From the NCBI GenBank assembly GCA_937888775.1, contig CALAQT010000540.1:1-21103 (forward strand): DNA of 21,103 bases, given 5' to 3'. Below are positions 14,093 through 20,956 of this stretch, piece by piece (the first letter of the stretch is position 1; the number at the start of each line of letters is the position of its first letter). The stretch comes from an uncultured Actinomycetes bacterium (GTDB lineage: Bacteria > Actinomycetota > Thermoleophilia > Solirubrobacterales > Solirubrobacteraceae). The notes below the pieces were generated by a model. It was not told the origin of the DNA. It saw only the letters and a list, made by a program, of their open reading frames with translations, and did no database searches. The translations under genes were made by a program, and so were the position numbers.

Positions 14093-15388
14093 ATGACCCT
14101 CCAGCGGCGCGTGCTCGGTTACCTGGCGCTGGCCGCGATCGCCTCCTGCGCGCTGACCGTCGGCGTCGGCGTGCTGCTGGTCAGGCACCGGATCTCCGCT
14201 CAGCGAATCTCCAACCTCGAGGCCCAGGCCGACGTGTTGGCGCTGGTCGGAGGCGCGCCGGGGGCGTTGCAGGCCGGCGATCACGTCTACCGGATTGGCA
14301 CGGGGCGATCCCGTGGACTTGGTCCCCTCGGCCGAGCGGCCGTGCTGGCGGCAATCCCGGCCGGCGCGGGGCAGGGAACGATCTCGGTGCGCGGGCGGTC
14401 GCTGCTGTACGCGGCGCGCGCGACGGCGACCGGGCGCATCGTGGTGGTTCGAGCGGCCCAGCTGGCGTTCGCGGAGTGGCGGCCATTTCTGAGCAGCCTG
14501 GTGCTCGCGGGCCTGGGCGGGGCGGTGCTGGCGGTCGTGCTTTCGCTGCTGCTGGCCAGGCGACTGACGCGGCCGATCGACGAGCTGGCGCTGGCCACGC
14601 GGCGTGTCGCGGCCGGAGAGGCGGGTGTCGTGGTGCCGATCCGCGGCACCGACGAGCTGGCCGCCCTGGGTCAGACCTTCAACGAGATGGCCGCCGAGCT
14701 GGAGCGCGCCAACCAGACCCAGCGCCGGTTCTTGGAGTCAGTCAGCCATGAGCTCAAGACGCCGCTGACCTCGATCCGCGGCTACGCCGAGGCGCTCGAC
14801 GAGGGTGCCGTGTCACCGGCGCAGGCCGGAAGTGTGATCGGAGCCGAGGCCGGGCGGCTGGAGCGGCTGGTGCTCGATCTGCTCGAGCTGGCTCGCTTCG
14901 GCCGGGAGGGGTTCACCGTCGCACACACGCGCCTTGATCTTGCCTTGATCGTCGCCCAGGCGCTGCAGCGCCACTCCCCCCGGGCGCGCGAGCTGGGCGT
15001 GGAGCTGACGAGCTCAGGCGCGCCGGGGGCCTGGGCGCTGGGCGACGAGGACCGCCTGCTCCAGGTCACCTCAAACCTGATCGAGAACGCGCTGCGGCTG
15101 ACTCCGGCCGGCGGGGCGGTGACCGTGCGCGCCGATCGGGGCCAGATCGCCGTGCGCGACACCGGCCCCGGACTCGCGCCGGAGGACCTGCCACATGCGT
15201 TTGACCGCTTCTATCTGCACGATCGCTACCGCAGCGAGCGCGCTGTCGGCTCGGGGCTGGGACTGGCGATCGTCAAGGAGCTGATCACCGCGATGGGCGG
15301 CACGGTCGCGGCCACCAGCCCGCCTGAGGGAGGCGCCGAGTTCACGCTGTCGCTGCCGGTGGCCGAGCCGCCGATCCGGCGCTCTTAA
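14093..15388 (+). CDS. Membrane sensor histidine kinase, partner of the upstream regulator
   Basis: The protein has 431 residues. It has a first membrane helix (about 8-30), an extracytoplasmic sensor of about 100 residues with no recognised domain, and a second helix (about 133-154, FLSSLVLAGLGGAVLAVVLS). A HAMP linker follows (155-205, RRLTRPIDELALATRRVAAG). The HisKA phosphoacceptor box is SVSHELKTPLTSIRGYAEAL with His219. The ATPase domain has the N box SNLIENALRLT (327-337), G1 RDTGPGLAPED and G2 GSGLGLAIVKEL. All catalytic boxes are intact. ATG 14093 follows a GAGG four bases earlier. The gene lies 37 bases after the response regulator and converges on the sigma-factor gene. The small sensor suggests detection of an envelope or ionic cue, which the sequence does not identify. 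Confidence 0.95.
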   Translation: MTLQRRVLGYLALAAIASCALTVGVGVLLVRHRISAQRISNLEAQADVLALVGGAPGALQAGDHVYRIGTGRSRGLGPLGRAAVLAAIPAGAGQGTISVRGRSLLYAARATATGRIVVVRAAQLAFAEWRPFLSSLVLAGLGGAVLAVVLSLLLARRLTRPIDELALATRRVAAGEAGVVVPIRGTDELAALGQTFNEMAAELERANQTQRRFLESVSHELKTPLTSIRGYAEALDEGAVSPAQAGSVIGAEAGRLERLVLDLLELARFGREGFTVAHTRLDLALIVAQALQRHSPRARELGVELTSSGAPGAWALGDEDRLLQVTSNLIENALRLTPAGGAVTVRADRGQIAVRDTGPGLAPEDLPHAFDRFYLHDRYRSERAVGSGLGLAIVKELITAMGGTVAATSPPEGGAEFTLSLPVAEPPIRRS

Positions 15389-15471
15389 CAGGCGACAACC
15401 GGCCGAAGCTACGAGAGCGGCTTGGGCGCCTGGCCCCGCCGTGCTCGCGTCGTCTGAGCCCAGCCATAGGT

Positions 15472-15497
15472 CCCGCGCCCAAAGCGGCACGCGCGGG
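15472..15497. terminator. Weak hairpin between convergent genes
   Basis: CCCGCGC (15472-15478) pairs with GCGCGGG (15491-15497) around 12 bases in the 125-base gap between the histidine kinase and sigma-factor genes. No T-tract is present. A longer-range match, CGGCTTGG (15418-15425) with CCAAGCCG (15506-15513), surrounds it. Either could end transcription of both genes. Confidence 0.3.
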
Positions 15498-15513
15498 GGC
15501 AGACGCCAAGCCG

Positions 15514-16164
15514 TTAAGCGGGCACGTTGCGCTCGGAGAGGTGCGCTCCGACTTTGCGCTTGACACGCTGCAGAGCGTTATCGACCGTCTTGCAGTCGCA
15601 TTCAAGCCGCCGGCCGACCTCCTCGTAGGAGTGCCCGTCGAGATAGAGGGCCAGGACCCGGGACTCGAGCTCTGAAAGCGCCGTCGAGATGCACGCGACC
15701 AGCGCCCGCAGCTCCTCGGAAGAGATCACCTGGTTGACCGGATCGTGCACGGTCGAGCCCGGCAGGACCTCGTCCAGCGTCGGGTCGTTGTCCGAGCTCG
15801 AGCCCGCCGGTGTGCTGGAGAACGAGATGTACTGGTTCAGCGGCGTGTGCTTGTTGCGCGTCGCGGTCTTGACCGCGGTGATGATCTGCCGCGTGATGCA
15901 CAGCTCCGCGAAGTTGCGAAAGCTTGATTCGCGGTCGGTCCGGTAGTCCCGGATCGCCTTGTATAGGCCGACCAGCCCCTCCTGGATCAGATCGTCGGAG
16001 TCGCCGCCGGCGAGAAAGTATGAAGAGGCCTTCAGGCGCACGAAGCCGTAGTACCGGCGCACGAGTCTGTCGTACGCGTCGGGATGGCCCTGTTTCGCCA
16101 AGGCGATCAGGAACCCGTCATCAACCTTTGGTTGAGACTGAGAGTAAGCCGAAAGTCGAGCCAC
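15514..16164 (-). CDS. sigH: RNA polymerase sigma factor of the SigH (Spo0H) type
   Basis: The protein has 216 residues. I chose GTG 16164 (reading MARLSAYSQSQPKVDDGF) because a strong GAGGAAAGG ribosome-binding site lies eight bases upstream; the frame stays open to 16260 but those residues are unlike the family. Region 2 (about 30-105) contains SYFLAGGDSDDLIQEGLVGL, YKAIRDYR, SSFRNFAELCITRQIITAV and KTATRNKHTPLN, almost a signature of Firmicutes SigH. A variable acidic linker follows, then region 4 (about 160-210) with LSELESRVLALYLDGHSYEE and KTVDNALQRVKRKV. There is no anti-sigma gene beside it. Its neighbours rlmB and cysS repeat the Firmicutes order. In Firmicutes SigH drives stationary-phase and sporulation genes; the role in this lineage is unknown. 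Confidence 0.92.
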   Translation of the reverse strand: MARLSAYSQSQPKVDDGFLIALAKQGHPDAYDRLVRRYYGFVRLKASSYFLAGGDSDDLIQEGLVGLYKAIRDYRTDRESSFRNFAELCITRQIITAVKTATRNKHTPLNQYISFSSTPAGSSSDNDPTLDEVLPGSTVHDPVNQVISSEELRALVACISTALSELESRVLALYLDGHSYEEVGRRLECDCKTVDNALQRVKRKVGAHLSERNVPA

Positions 16165-16172
16165 GATCTGTA

Positions 16173-16181
16173 CCTTTCCTC
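16173..16181 (-). promoter_or_regulatory. Ribosome-binding site that decides the sigH start
   Basis: GAGGAAAGG on the minus strand lies eight bases before GTG 16164. It supports the GTG over the longer open frame, and the resulting length (216 residues) fits the SigH family. Confidence 0.7.
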
Positions 16182-16333
16182 GCCCCGCCCTTCCGGACCG
16201 GACATCGGATTGTCGTGACGCGTTACCTCCCCTGGCGCCGCACCATTGTTCTATTGTCAAGAAGCTGGCGTGAGCCGTGACTTCCCGTCAAGCCAAGCCC
16301 TAAGGCTCGAGTTGATCCTTATCTCCCGGCGCG

Positions 16334-16362
16334 ACAATGACAGAGCGGTGCAAGGCTGTCAA
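16334..16362 (-). promoter_or_regulatory. Candidate sigH promoter
   Basis: On the minus strand TTGACA (16362-16357) is followed after 17 bases by CATTGT (16339-16334), a weak -10 match. Two more TTGAC hexamers follow, TTGACG at 16291-16286 and TTGACA at 16260-16255, without good -10 boxes. The 211-base gap between rlmB and sigH suggests that sigH has its own transcription start and a long leader. Confidence 0.35.
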
Positions 16363-16375
16363 GCGTGGCAGGTTT

Positions 16376-17068
16376 TCATCCGCGATCGCGCGCGGCGGCG
16401 TAGAGCAACACCGCTGCCGCGGCGCTGACGCTGAGCGACCGGATGCGCCCGCGCAGCGGAACCGAGACGAGCACATCGCACGCCGCGGCGACACGGGGGC
16501 GAAGCCCGCGGCCCTCGGATCCGAGGACGAGCGTGACCGGGCCGCCATAGTCGACGGCGTCGTAGGAGACGGTCCCGTCGGCGTCCGCGCCGTAGCACCA
16601 CCCGCCCGCCGCCTTGGCGTCAGCCAGGAAGTCCGACAGGTTCCTTACCCGGGCGATCGCCAGATGCTCGACGGCCCCGGCCGATGCCTTGCAGACCGCG
16701 GGGGTGACCTCGGCCGAGCGCCGCTCGGGCAGCACGATCCCGGCCGCCCCCGAGCACTCAACGCTGCGGGCGATCGCTCCGAGGTTCTGCGGATCCTGGA
16801 CCTGATCGAGCGCCACGATCAGGGCGTTGGGCATCGCCAGCAGCTCACCGGCGTCTGCGTAGCGGTATTCCGAGACCTCCGCACAGATCCCCTGATGGGC
16901 TTCGGTGCCGCAGCGCCGCTCGATCTCCTCGGCGACGACGGTAAACACGCGTCCCCCGGCCTCTTGAAGCCACGGCTCGCGCAGCGTGTTCTTGGTCGCC
17001 CAGACCCGGGTGACCGAGCGGGGGCCACGCAGCGCTTCGCGCACCGGATTGCGGCCGTAGACGATCAC
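16376..17068 (-). CDS. rlmB: 23S rRNA (guanosine-2'-O-)-methyltransferase, TrmH/RlmB family
   Basis: The protein has 230 residues. The start GTG 17068 (MIVYGRNPVREAL) fits the usual RlmB N-terminus and lies 19 bases past the cysS stop; no clear ribosome-binding site is seen. Residues 1 to about 75 form the L7Ae-like substrate-binding domain, ending in GTEAHQGICAEVSEY. The SPOUT methyltransferase domain follows, with motif 1 DQVQDPQNLGAIARSVE (88-104), motif 2 LVLGSEGRGL (180-189) and motif 3 VSVPLRGRIRSLSVSAAAAV (201-220). The family would 2'-O-methylate a guanosine in 23S rRNA using S-adenosylmethionine. Motif 3 normally reads SLNVS; here the Asn is Ser213 (AGC in place of AAC). Other SPOUT residues (Asn95, Arg101, Glu185) are in place. 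A different rRNA or tRNA target cannot be excluded. Confidence 0.9.
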   Translation of the reverse strand: MIVYGRNPVREALRGPRSVTRVWATKNTLREPWLQEAGGRVFTVVAEEIERRCGTEAHQGICAEVSEYRYADAGELLAMPNALIVALDQVQDPQNLGAIARSVECSGAAGIVLPERRSAEVTPAVCKASAGAVEHLAIARVRNLSDFLADAKAAGGWCYGADADGTVSYDAVDYGGPVTLVLGSEGRGLRPRVAAACDVLVSVPLRGRIRSLSVSAAAAVLLYAAARDRG

Positions 17069-17087
17069 GCTGTGGGCCGGCGCGAGA

Positions 17088-18443
17088 TCACCTTGTGGGC
17101 AGGAGCTCCGGCCCGTCGGGCCCGTCGCGGACCTCCCAGCCCAGCGACCGAAGCTGCTCGCGCATCCGGTCGGCCTCGGCGAAGTCACCCTCGGCGCGGG
17201 CGCGCTGGCGGGCCTCCAACAGCTCGATCGCCTGAGGCGGGGCCTGCGTCTGGTCGGCCTCGAGCAGGTTCTCCAGTGCGAATACGGACAGCATCTCACG
17301 CAGGTCGGCGTCGCCGACGCTGGCCGCTGGGGCACGGTTTGCCTCACGGACCCATTCGAACACGACCGCCAGCGCGCGGGGGGTGTTGAAGTCATTGGCC
17401 AGCGAGTGCAAGAAGCGTTCGCGCATCGGCTCAGACCAGGCCGGGCTGGGACCTTCGGTGAGCCCACGCGCGGCTTCGCGGATGCGGTTGGCGCGGGCAC
17501 CCGCCTCGGTCAGGCGATCGTCATCGAACTCAATCGGCTGGTGGTAGTGGCCGCCGAGGAAGTACATCAGCAGCGCGTCGCGCCCGTGGGCGGCCAGTGC
17601 CTCGTGCAGCGCGAACACGTTGCCGACCGACTTGGACATCTTCTCGCTGTCCAGTCTCACCATCCCGTTGTGCATCCACAGGCGCGCCAGGGGGGCCCCG
17701 TGCGCCGCGCGGGTCTGAGCCGCCTCGTTCTCATGATGGGGGAAGATCAGATCAGAGCCGCCGCCGTGGATCTCGAACTCCACTCCGAGCAGCTGCTCGG
17801 CCATCGCCGAGCATTCGATGTGCCAGCCGGGTCGGCCGGGCCCCCAGGGCGATTCCCACGCGGTGTCCTCACCCTCCTTGCGCCCCTTCCAGAGCGCAAA
17901 GTCAAGCGGGTCGCGCTTGCGACCGGCCCCCTCCACCCCCTCGCCTTGATCCATCTGATCGACGTTCCGATGGGACAACTCACCGTATTCCGGGTATGAG
18001 CGGACCGAGAAGTAGACATCGCCATCCGCCGGATACGCGTGACCCAACTCGACCAGCCGCCTGATCAATTCGATGATCGGCCCCATCGTCTCGCTCGCGA
18101 GCGGCTCATGATCGGGGCGCCCGAGCCCCAACCGCTCGGTGTCGGCGAAATAGGCGGCGATCATCTCTCGCGCCAGCCGGTCACTGGCGATCCCCTGCGC
18201 CTGCGCAGCCGCGTAGATCTTGTCGTTGACGTCTGTGATGTTTGCTACAAGGGTCACGTCATACCCCTCATGAGCCAGAAATCGCTTGAGCAGCGCGAAC
18301 ACGACGAACGGTCGGGCGTTGCCGACGTGGATGCGCCCGTAGACGGTCGGACCGCAGGCGTAGATCCTGACCCGCCCGGAGTCGGTCGGTTCCAGCGCGC
18401 GGACCTGACCAGAACGCGTGTCGTGCAGCGAGATCGTGCGCAA
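17088..18443 (-). CDS. cysS: Cysteinyl-tRNA synthetase
   Basis: The protein has 451 residues, close to the usual 460, and charges tRNA-Cys with cysteine. Class-I motifs are HVGN in place of HIGH (39-42) and KMSKS (268-272). The zinc ligands Cys30, Cys211, His236 and Glu240 are all present, each two positions beyond the E. coli enzyme's ligands. The C-terminal part (LANDFNTPRALAVVFEWVRE and the helical end) also fits. The start is TTG 18443 (MRTISLHDTRSGQV); an AGGG lies about ten bases upstream and no better start follows. The gene reads directly into rlmB and diverges from the SCP2-hydrolase pseudogene, with about 60 bases between starts. CysS could alternatively resemble MshC, the mycothiol ligase, but the zinc and KMSKS pattern with the anticodon-domain length fits CysS. 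Confidence 0.96.
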   Translation of the reverse strand: MRTISLHDTRSGQVRALEPTDSGRVRIYACGPTVYGRIHVGNARPFVVFALLKRFLAHEGYDVTLVANITDVNDKIYAAAQAQGIASDRLAREMIAAYFADTERLGLGRPDHEPLASETMGPIIELIRRLVELGHAYPADGDVYFSVRSYPEYGELSHRNVDQMDQGEGVEGAGRKRDPLDFALWKGRKEGEDTAWESPWGPGRPGWHIECSAMAEQLLGVEFEIHGGGSDLIFPHHENEAAQTRAAHGAPLARLWMHNGMVRLDSEKMSKSVGNVFALHEALAAHGRDALLMYFLGGHYHQPIEFDDDRLTEAGARANRIREAARGLTEGPSPAWSEPMRERFLHSLANDFNTPRALAVVFEWVREANRAPAASVGDADLREMLSVFALENLLEADQTQAPPQAIELLEARQRARAEGDFAEADRMREQLRSLGWEVRDGPDGPELLPTR

Positions 18444-18452
18444 GGTCCGGCA

Positions 18453-18458
18453 ACCCTA
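18453..18458 (-). promoter_or_regulatory. Possible -10 box (TAGGGT) of cysS
   Basis: TAGGGT on the minus strand ends nine bases before TTG 18443. It sits back to back with a similar TAGCGT box (18492-18497) that serves the divergent gene. Confidence 0.25.
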
Positions 18459-18491
18459 GCGCCCATCGGCGCGTCTGCCTGGGGCGCCCGT

Positions 18492-18497
18492 TAGCGT
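18492..18497 (+). promoter_or_regulatory. Possible -10 box (TAGCGT) of the SCP2-hydrolase gene
   Basis: TAGCGT ends seven bases before ATG 18505, consistent with a leaderless start at that ATG. If so, GTG 18496, which overlaps the box, is not the start codon. Confidence 0.3.
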
Positions 18498-19438
18498 GCC
18501 CGCGATGTCCAGCCCCCCTGACAACCGTCGGCCGCTCGCCGCCGTCGATGCGGCTTTTCGGTCGCTCCCGGATCGCTATCTGGGGGCCAATCCCGGCTTC
18601 GACGCCACGTACCACATCAGACTCGGCGATCTCGGCCACATCTGGGAGGTGCGCTGCACCGGCCACGCGGCCCGAGTGCGCAAGGGCGGGACCCGCCGCC
18701 AGCCCGATGTCACCATCTCGACTGACTCTGACACGTGGATGCGCTTGCGCCAGGGCGAGTTCTCCGGCATCGAGGCGTTCGAGCGCCGCCTGCTCAGAGT
18801 TCGCGGCAACCTCGACTATGCGGTGGGCTTCGAAGGCATGTTCCGGCTTCCCAACGGCCGTCCGCCGCTGCTACAGATCCGCGACGTTCCGGTCGGCCGC
18901 CACCGGATCTCGACGATGACGATGGGCTACGGTCCCGACGTGCTGTTGCTGCACGGGCTGGGCAGCACACGCGCGTCGCTGTTTGAGACCGCCGCCGCGC
19001 TGAGCACAAATTACCGCGTGCACGCGCCCGATCTGCCCGGCTTCGGCTGCGGTCGGCGATCTGATCGTCGACGAGTTCCGCCGCATCTACCACTCCGCCG
19101 ACGCGCGCTACGCTTTTTTGGCCTCGGCGCGCAACATCTATCTCGAAGCACCGTTTGGACGCAACGGCTTCTCCTCGCGGCTGTCCGAGCTCCGGCCCCC
19201 GGCGCTGTTCGTATGGGGCAGCCACGATCGGCTCGTGCCGCATGCGTTCAGCCGCCATGTGCGCAAATGGCTGCCCGGCGCCGAGCGGGTAACGATCGAT
19301 TCCTGTGGCCATGTTCCCCAGGTCGAGCGACCGGAGCCCACCAACGCCCTGCTGAGCCGTTTCTTTGCCGAGGCCGACGGCCGCCATCCGGCGATCGGGT
19401 CGATCGGGCTGGCTGTACCGGGCGCCGAGGCCGCCTGA
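18496..19438 (+). pseudogene. Broken SCP2-domain alpha/beta hydrolase
   Basis: The N-terminal part begins at ATG 18505 (or GTG 18496). It carries an SCP2/sterol-carrier-like domain (ATYHIRLGDLGHIWEVRCTG to GNLDYAVGFEGMFRLPNG), then the start of an alpha/beta hydrolase (GPDVLLLHGLGSTRASLFET, RVHAPDLPGFG). Near 19045-19055 the family match moves to another frame and resumes in the cap region (VGDLIVDEFRRIYHSADARY), continuing to ELRPPALFVWGSHDRLVP (acid Asp), CGHVPQVE (catalytic His) and a stop at 19438. About 100 residues are missing between the two parts, including the nucleophile elbow with the catalytic Ser. The deletion is not a multiple of three, so the original frame continues into nonsense until about 19503. 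The gene cannot encode an active hydrolase; the SCP2 domain alone might still be made. An assembly error is the alternative. Confidence 0.82.
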
Positions 19439-19449
19439 TCGCGCCAACG

Positions 19450-19477
19450 TCCCAGTGCGACGCCATTTGCCCTGGGA
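19450..19477. terminator. Weak hairpin after the hydrolase pseudogene
   Basis: TCCCAG (19450-19455) pairs with CTGGGA (19472-19477) around 16 bases, just after the stop at 19438. The stem is short and lacks a T-tract. Confidence 0.2.
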
Positions 19478-19500
19478 AGCACGTCGTGCTCGCCACCACT

Positions 19501-19506
19501 TAGCAT
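19501..19506 (+). promoter_or_regulatory. Possible -10 box (TAGCAT) of the acyltransferase gene
   Basis: TAGCAT ends seven bases before GTG 19514. No ribosome-binding site precedes that GTG, in line with a leaderless transcript. Confidence 0.35.
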
Positions 19507-19513
19507 CAGCACT

Positions 19514-20452
19514 GTGGCATCCACGCGCACGACGTCCACGCCTAGCCGCAACGGCCACATGACGGCGGCCGAGGAGCCGGTGCAGCCGCGCCAGGCGCGT
19601 CCATCGCTGATCGGCCGGGCGTTGCGTGAGATCGCTCATCAGGCTCAGCGCCGGATCCCGCGCGCCGATCTCGACGAGCGTGATCCGGACTTCATCCGTG
19701 AGCGCCTGCCGCTGATGTGGTTGATGGCCAGCCTCTGGTTTCGCGGCGAGGTCCGCGGGCTGGGCAACATCCCCGACTCCGGCCCGGTGCTGCTGGTGGG
19801 CAACCACTCCGGCGGCAACATGACGCCGGACACGATCGTCTTCACCTTGGCCTTCAACACCTACTTCGGGGTCGAACGCGCCTTCTACCAACTCGCGCAC
19901 AACCTCGTCCTGTCGATGCCGGCGCTGGGATCGCTGCGGAAGTTCGGGACGGTCGCCGCGTCGCCCGCCAACGCGCACAAGGCGCTGGAGTCAGGCGCGG
20001 CGCTGCTCGTCTACCCAGGCGGAGACTACGAGGTCCACCGGCCGAGCTGGCAGCGAAACCGGGTCGACTTCGACGGGCGCAAGGGTTTCATCCGGCTCGC
20101 CCTCCAGGAGGATGTGCCGATCGTCCCGGTGGTGTCGATCGGCGGACAGGAGACGGCCGTGTTCCTGTCCCGCGGCGAGGGCCTGGCCCACCTGCTCGCC
20201 CTCGACCGGCTGTTCAGGCTGAAGGTCCTGCCGATCTCGCTGGCACTGCCGTGGGGGATCAACATCGGCGACATGCTCGGGCATATCCCGCTCCCGTCCA
20301 AGATCACCGTCGAGACCCTGCCGGCGATCGACCTCAGGGCCGAGTTCGGCCCGAATCCGGATGTCGCTGAGATCTATGACCATCTGATCCGGCTGATGCA
20401 GGACACCCTCGACGCGCTCGCGGCCGAGAGGCGGCTGCCCGTGATCGGATGA
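19514..20452 (+). CDS. Lysophospholipid/diacylglycerol acyltransferase-like protein (LPLAT, MGAT-like)
   Basis: The protein has 312 residues. GTG 19514 is used; an in-frame ATG at 19559 is an alternative. A basic N-terminus is followed by a hydrophobic stretch (RLPLMWLMASLWF, about 65-77). The acyltransferase core has GPVLLVGNHSGGNMTPD with His98, where the usual PlsC HX4D is not kept, then LLVYPGGDYEVHRP (165-178) and RKGFIRLALQEDVPIVPVV (189-207). The NHSGG and PGG..E motifs are typical of the MGAT/DGAT2-like branch of the LPLAT superfamily, which moves a fatty acyl group to a glycerolipid or other hydroxyl at the membrane. The stop overlaps the SRPBCC gene start (ATGA), so both are made together. 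Storage lipid or membrane lipid synthesis are both possible. Confidence 0.85.
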   Translation: MASTRTTSTPSRNGHMTAAEEPVQPRQARPSLIGRALREIAHQAQRRIPRADLDERDPDFIRERLPLMWLMASLWFRGEVRGLGNIPDSGPVLLVGNHSGGNMTPDTIVFTLAFNTYFGVERAFYQLAHNLVLSMPALGSLRKFGTVAASPANAHKALESGAALLVYPGGDYEVHRPSWQRNRVDFDGRKGFIRLALQEDVPIVPVVSIGGQETAVFLSRGEGLAHLLALDRLFRLKVLPISLALPWGINIGDMLGHIPLPSKITVETLPAIDLRAEFGPNPDVAEIYDHLIRLMQDTLDALAAERRLPVIG

Positions 20453-20934
20453 GGGCCAGCGCACAAACCGTCGTCGCGGCGCCGATTGAGACCGTCTGGA
20501 AGCTGGTCTGCGATCCCGAGCGCGCACTCGACTTCATGTCCGGCGTGACGCGCTGGGAGGTCGCCGGAGACCAGGTCAGCGGCCTCGGCGCCCGGTATCG
20601 AATGCTGTTTCGGATCGGCTCGGCGGAGGTCGGCGGCCTGATCGAGATCGTCGAGTTCGACGCGCCGCATGAGCTGGCGTGGACGTCGGTCACCGGAATC
20701 GATCAGCGCGGGCGCTGGCGCCTGCGTCCCGCGCCCGGGGGGCGGACCAAGGTCGAGATCCGCCTTGCCTATGGGGTAGCGGGAGCCGGCCTGTCGGGCT
20801 GGATTGCCGAGCGGATCGCCGCCCCCGCCGTGAGCGGTCATCTCAAGAGCACCGTCAAGCAGCTGTCGCGGATCGTCGAGCAGGAGCGTCTGAGGGCGCT
20901 CGCGGCCAAGCGCCGCGCGGCGCGCGCGGCGTAG
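20449..20934 (+). CDS. SRPBCC-family protein (polyketide cyclase/dehydrase-like)
   Basis: The protein has 161 residues. ATG 20449 overlaps the acyltransferase stop by four bases. It has the START/SRPBCC outline: an opening strand ASAQTVVAAPIETVWKLVCD, the hinge ERALDFMSGVTRWEV, central strands (GARYRMLFRIG, LIEIVEFDAPHELAWTSVTG), and a final long helix rich in Ala, Arg and Lys (HLKSTVKQLSRIVEQERLRA). The fold makes a hydrophobic pocket for lipids or other small apolar ligands. Coupling to a lipid acyltransferase suggests that it may bind or present a lipid substrate, but the sequence gives no direct proof. It has no signal peptide or membrane segment. Confidence 0.85.
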   Translation: MRASAQTVVAAPIETVWKLVCDPERALDFMSGVTRWEVAGDQVSGLGARYRMLFRIGSAEVGGLIEIVEFDAPHELAWTSVTGIDQRGRWRLRPAPGGRTKVEIRLAYGVAGAGLSGWIAERIAAPAVSGHLKSTVKQLSRIVEQERLRALAAKRRAARAA

Positions 20935-20956
20935 CGCTCGGCGCCCGTCCGTGTTC

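Noticed and set aside
15389..15513. tRNA or small RNA gene between the kinase and sigH
   Set aside because: No cloverleaf, T-loop sequence or CCA end could be found; only weak hairpins between convergent genes.
18794..19978. Minus-strand open frame of 394 codons across the hydrolase pseudogene and the acyltransferase start
   Set aside because: It crosses two plus-strand genes with good family motifs, and its product has no recognisable domain.
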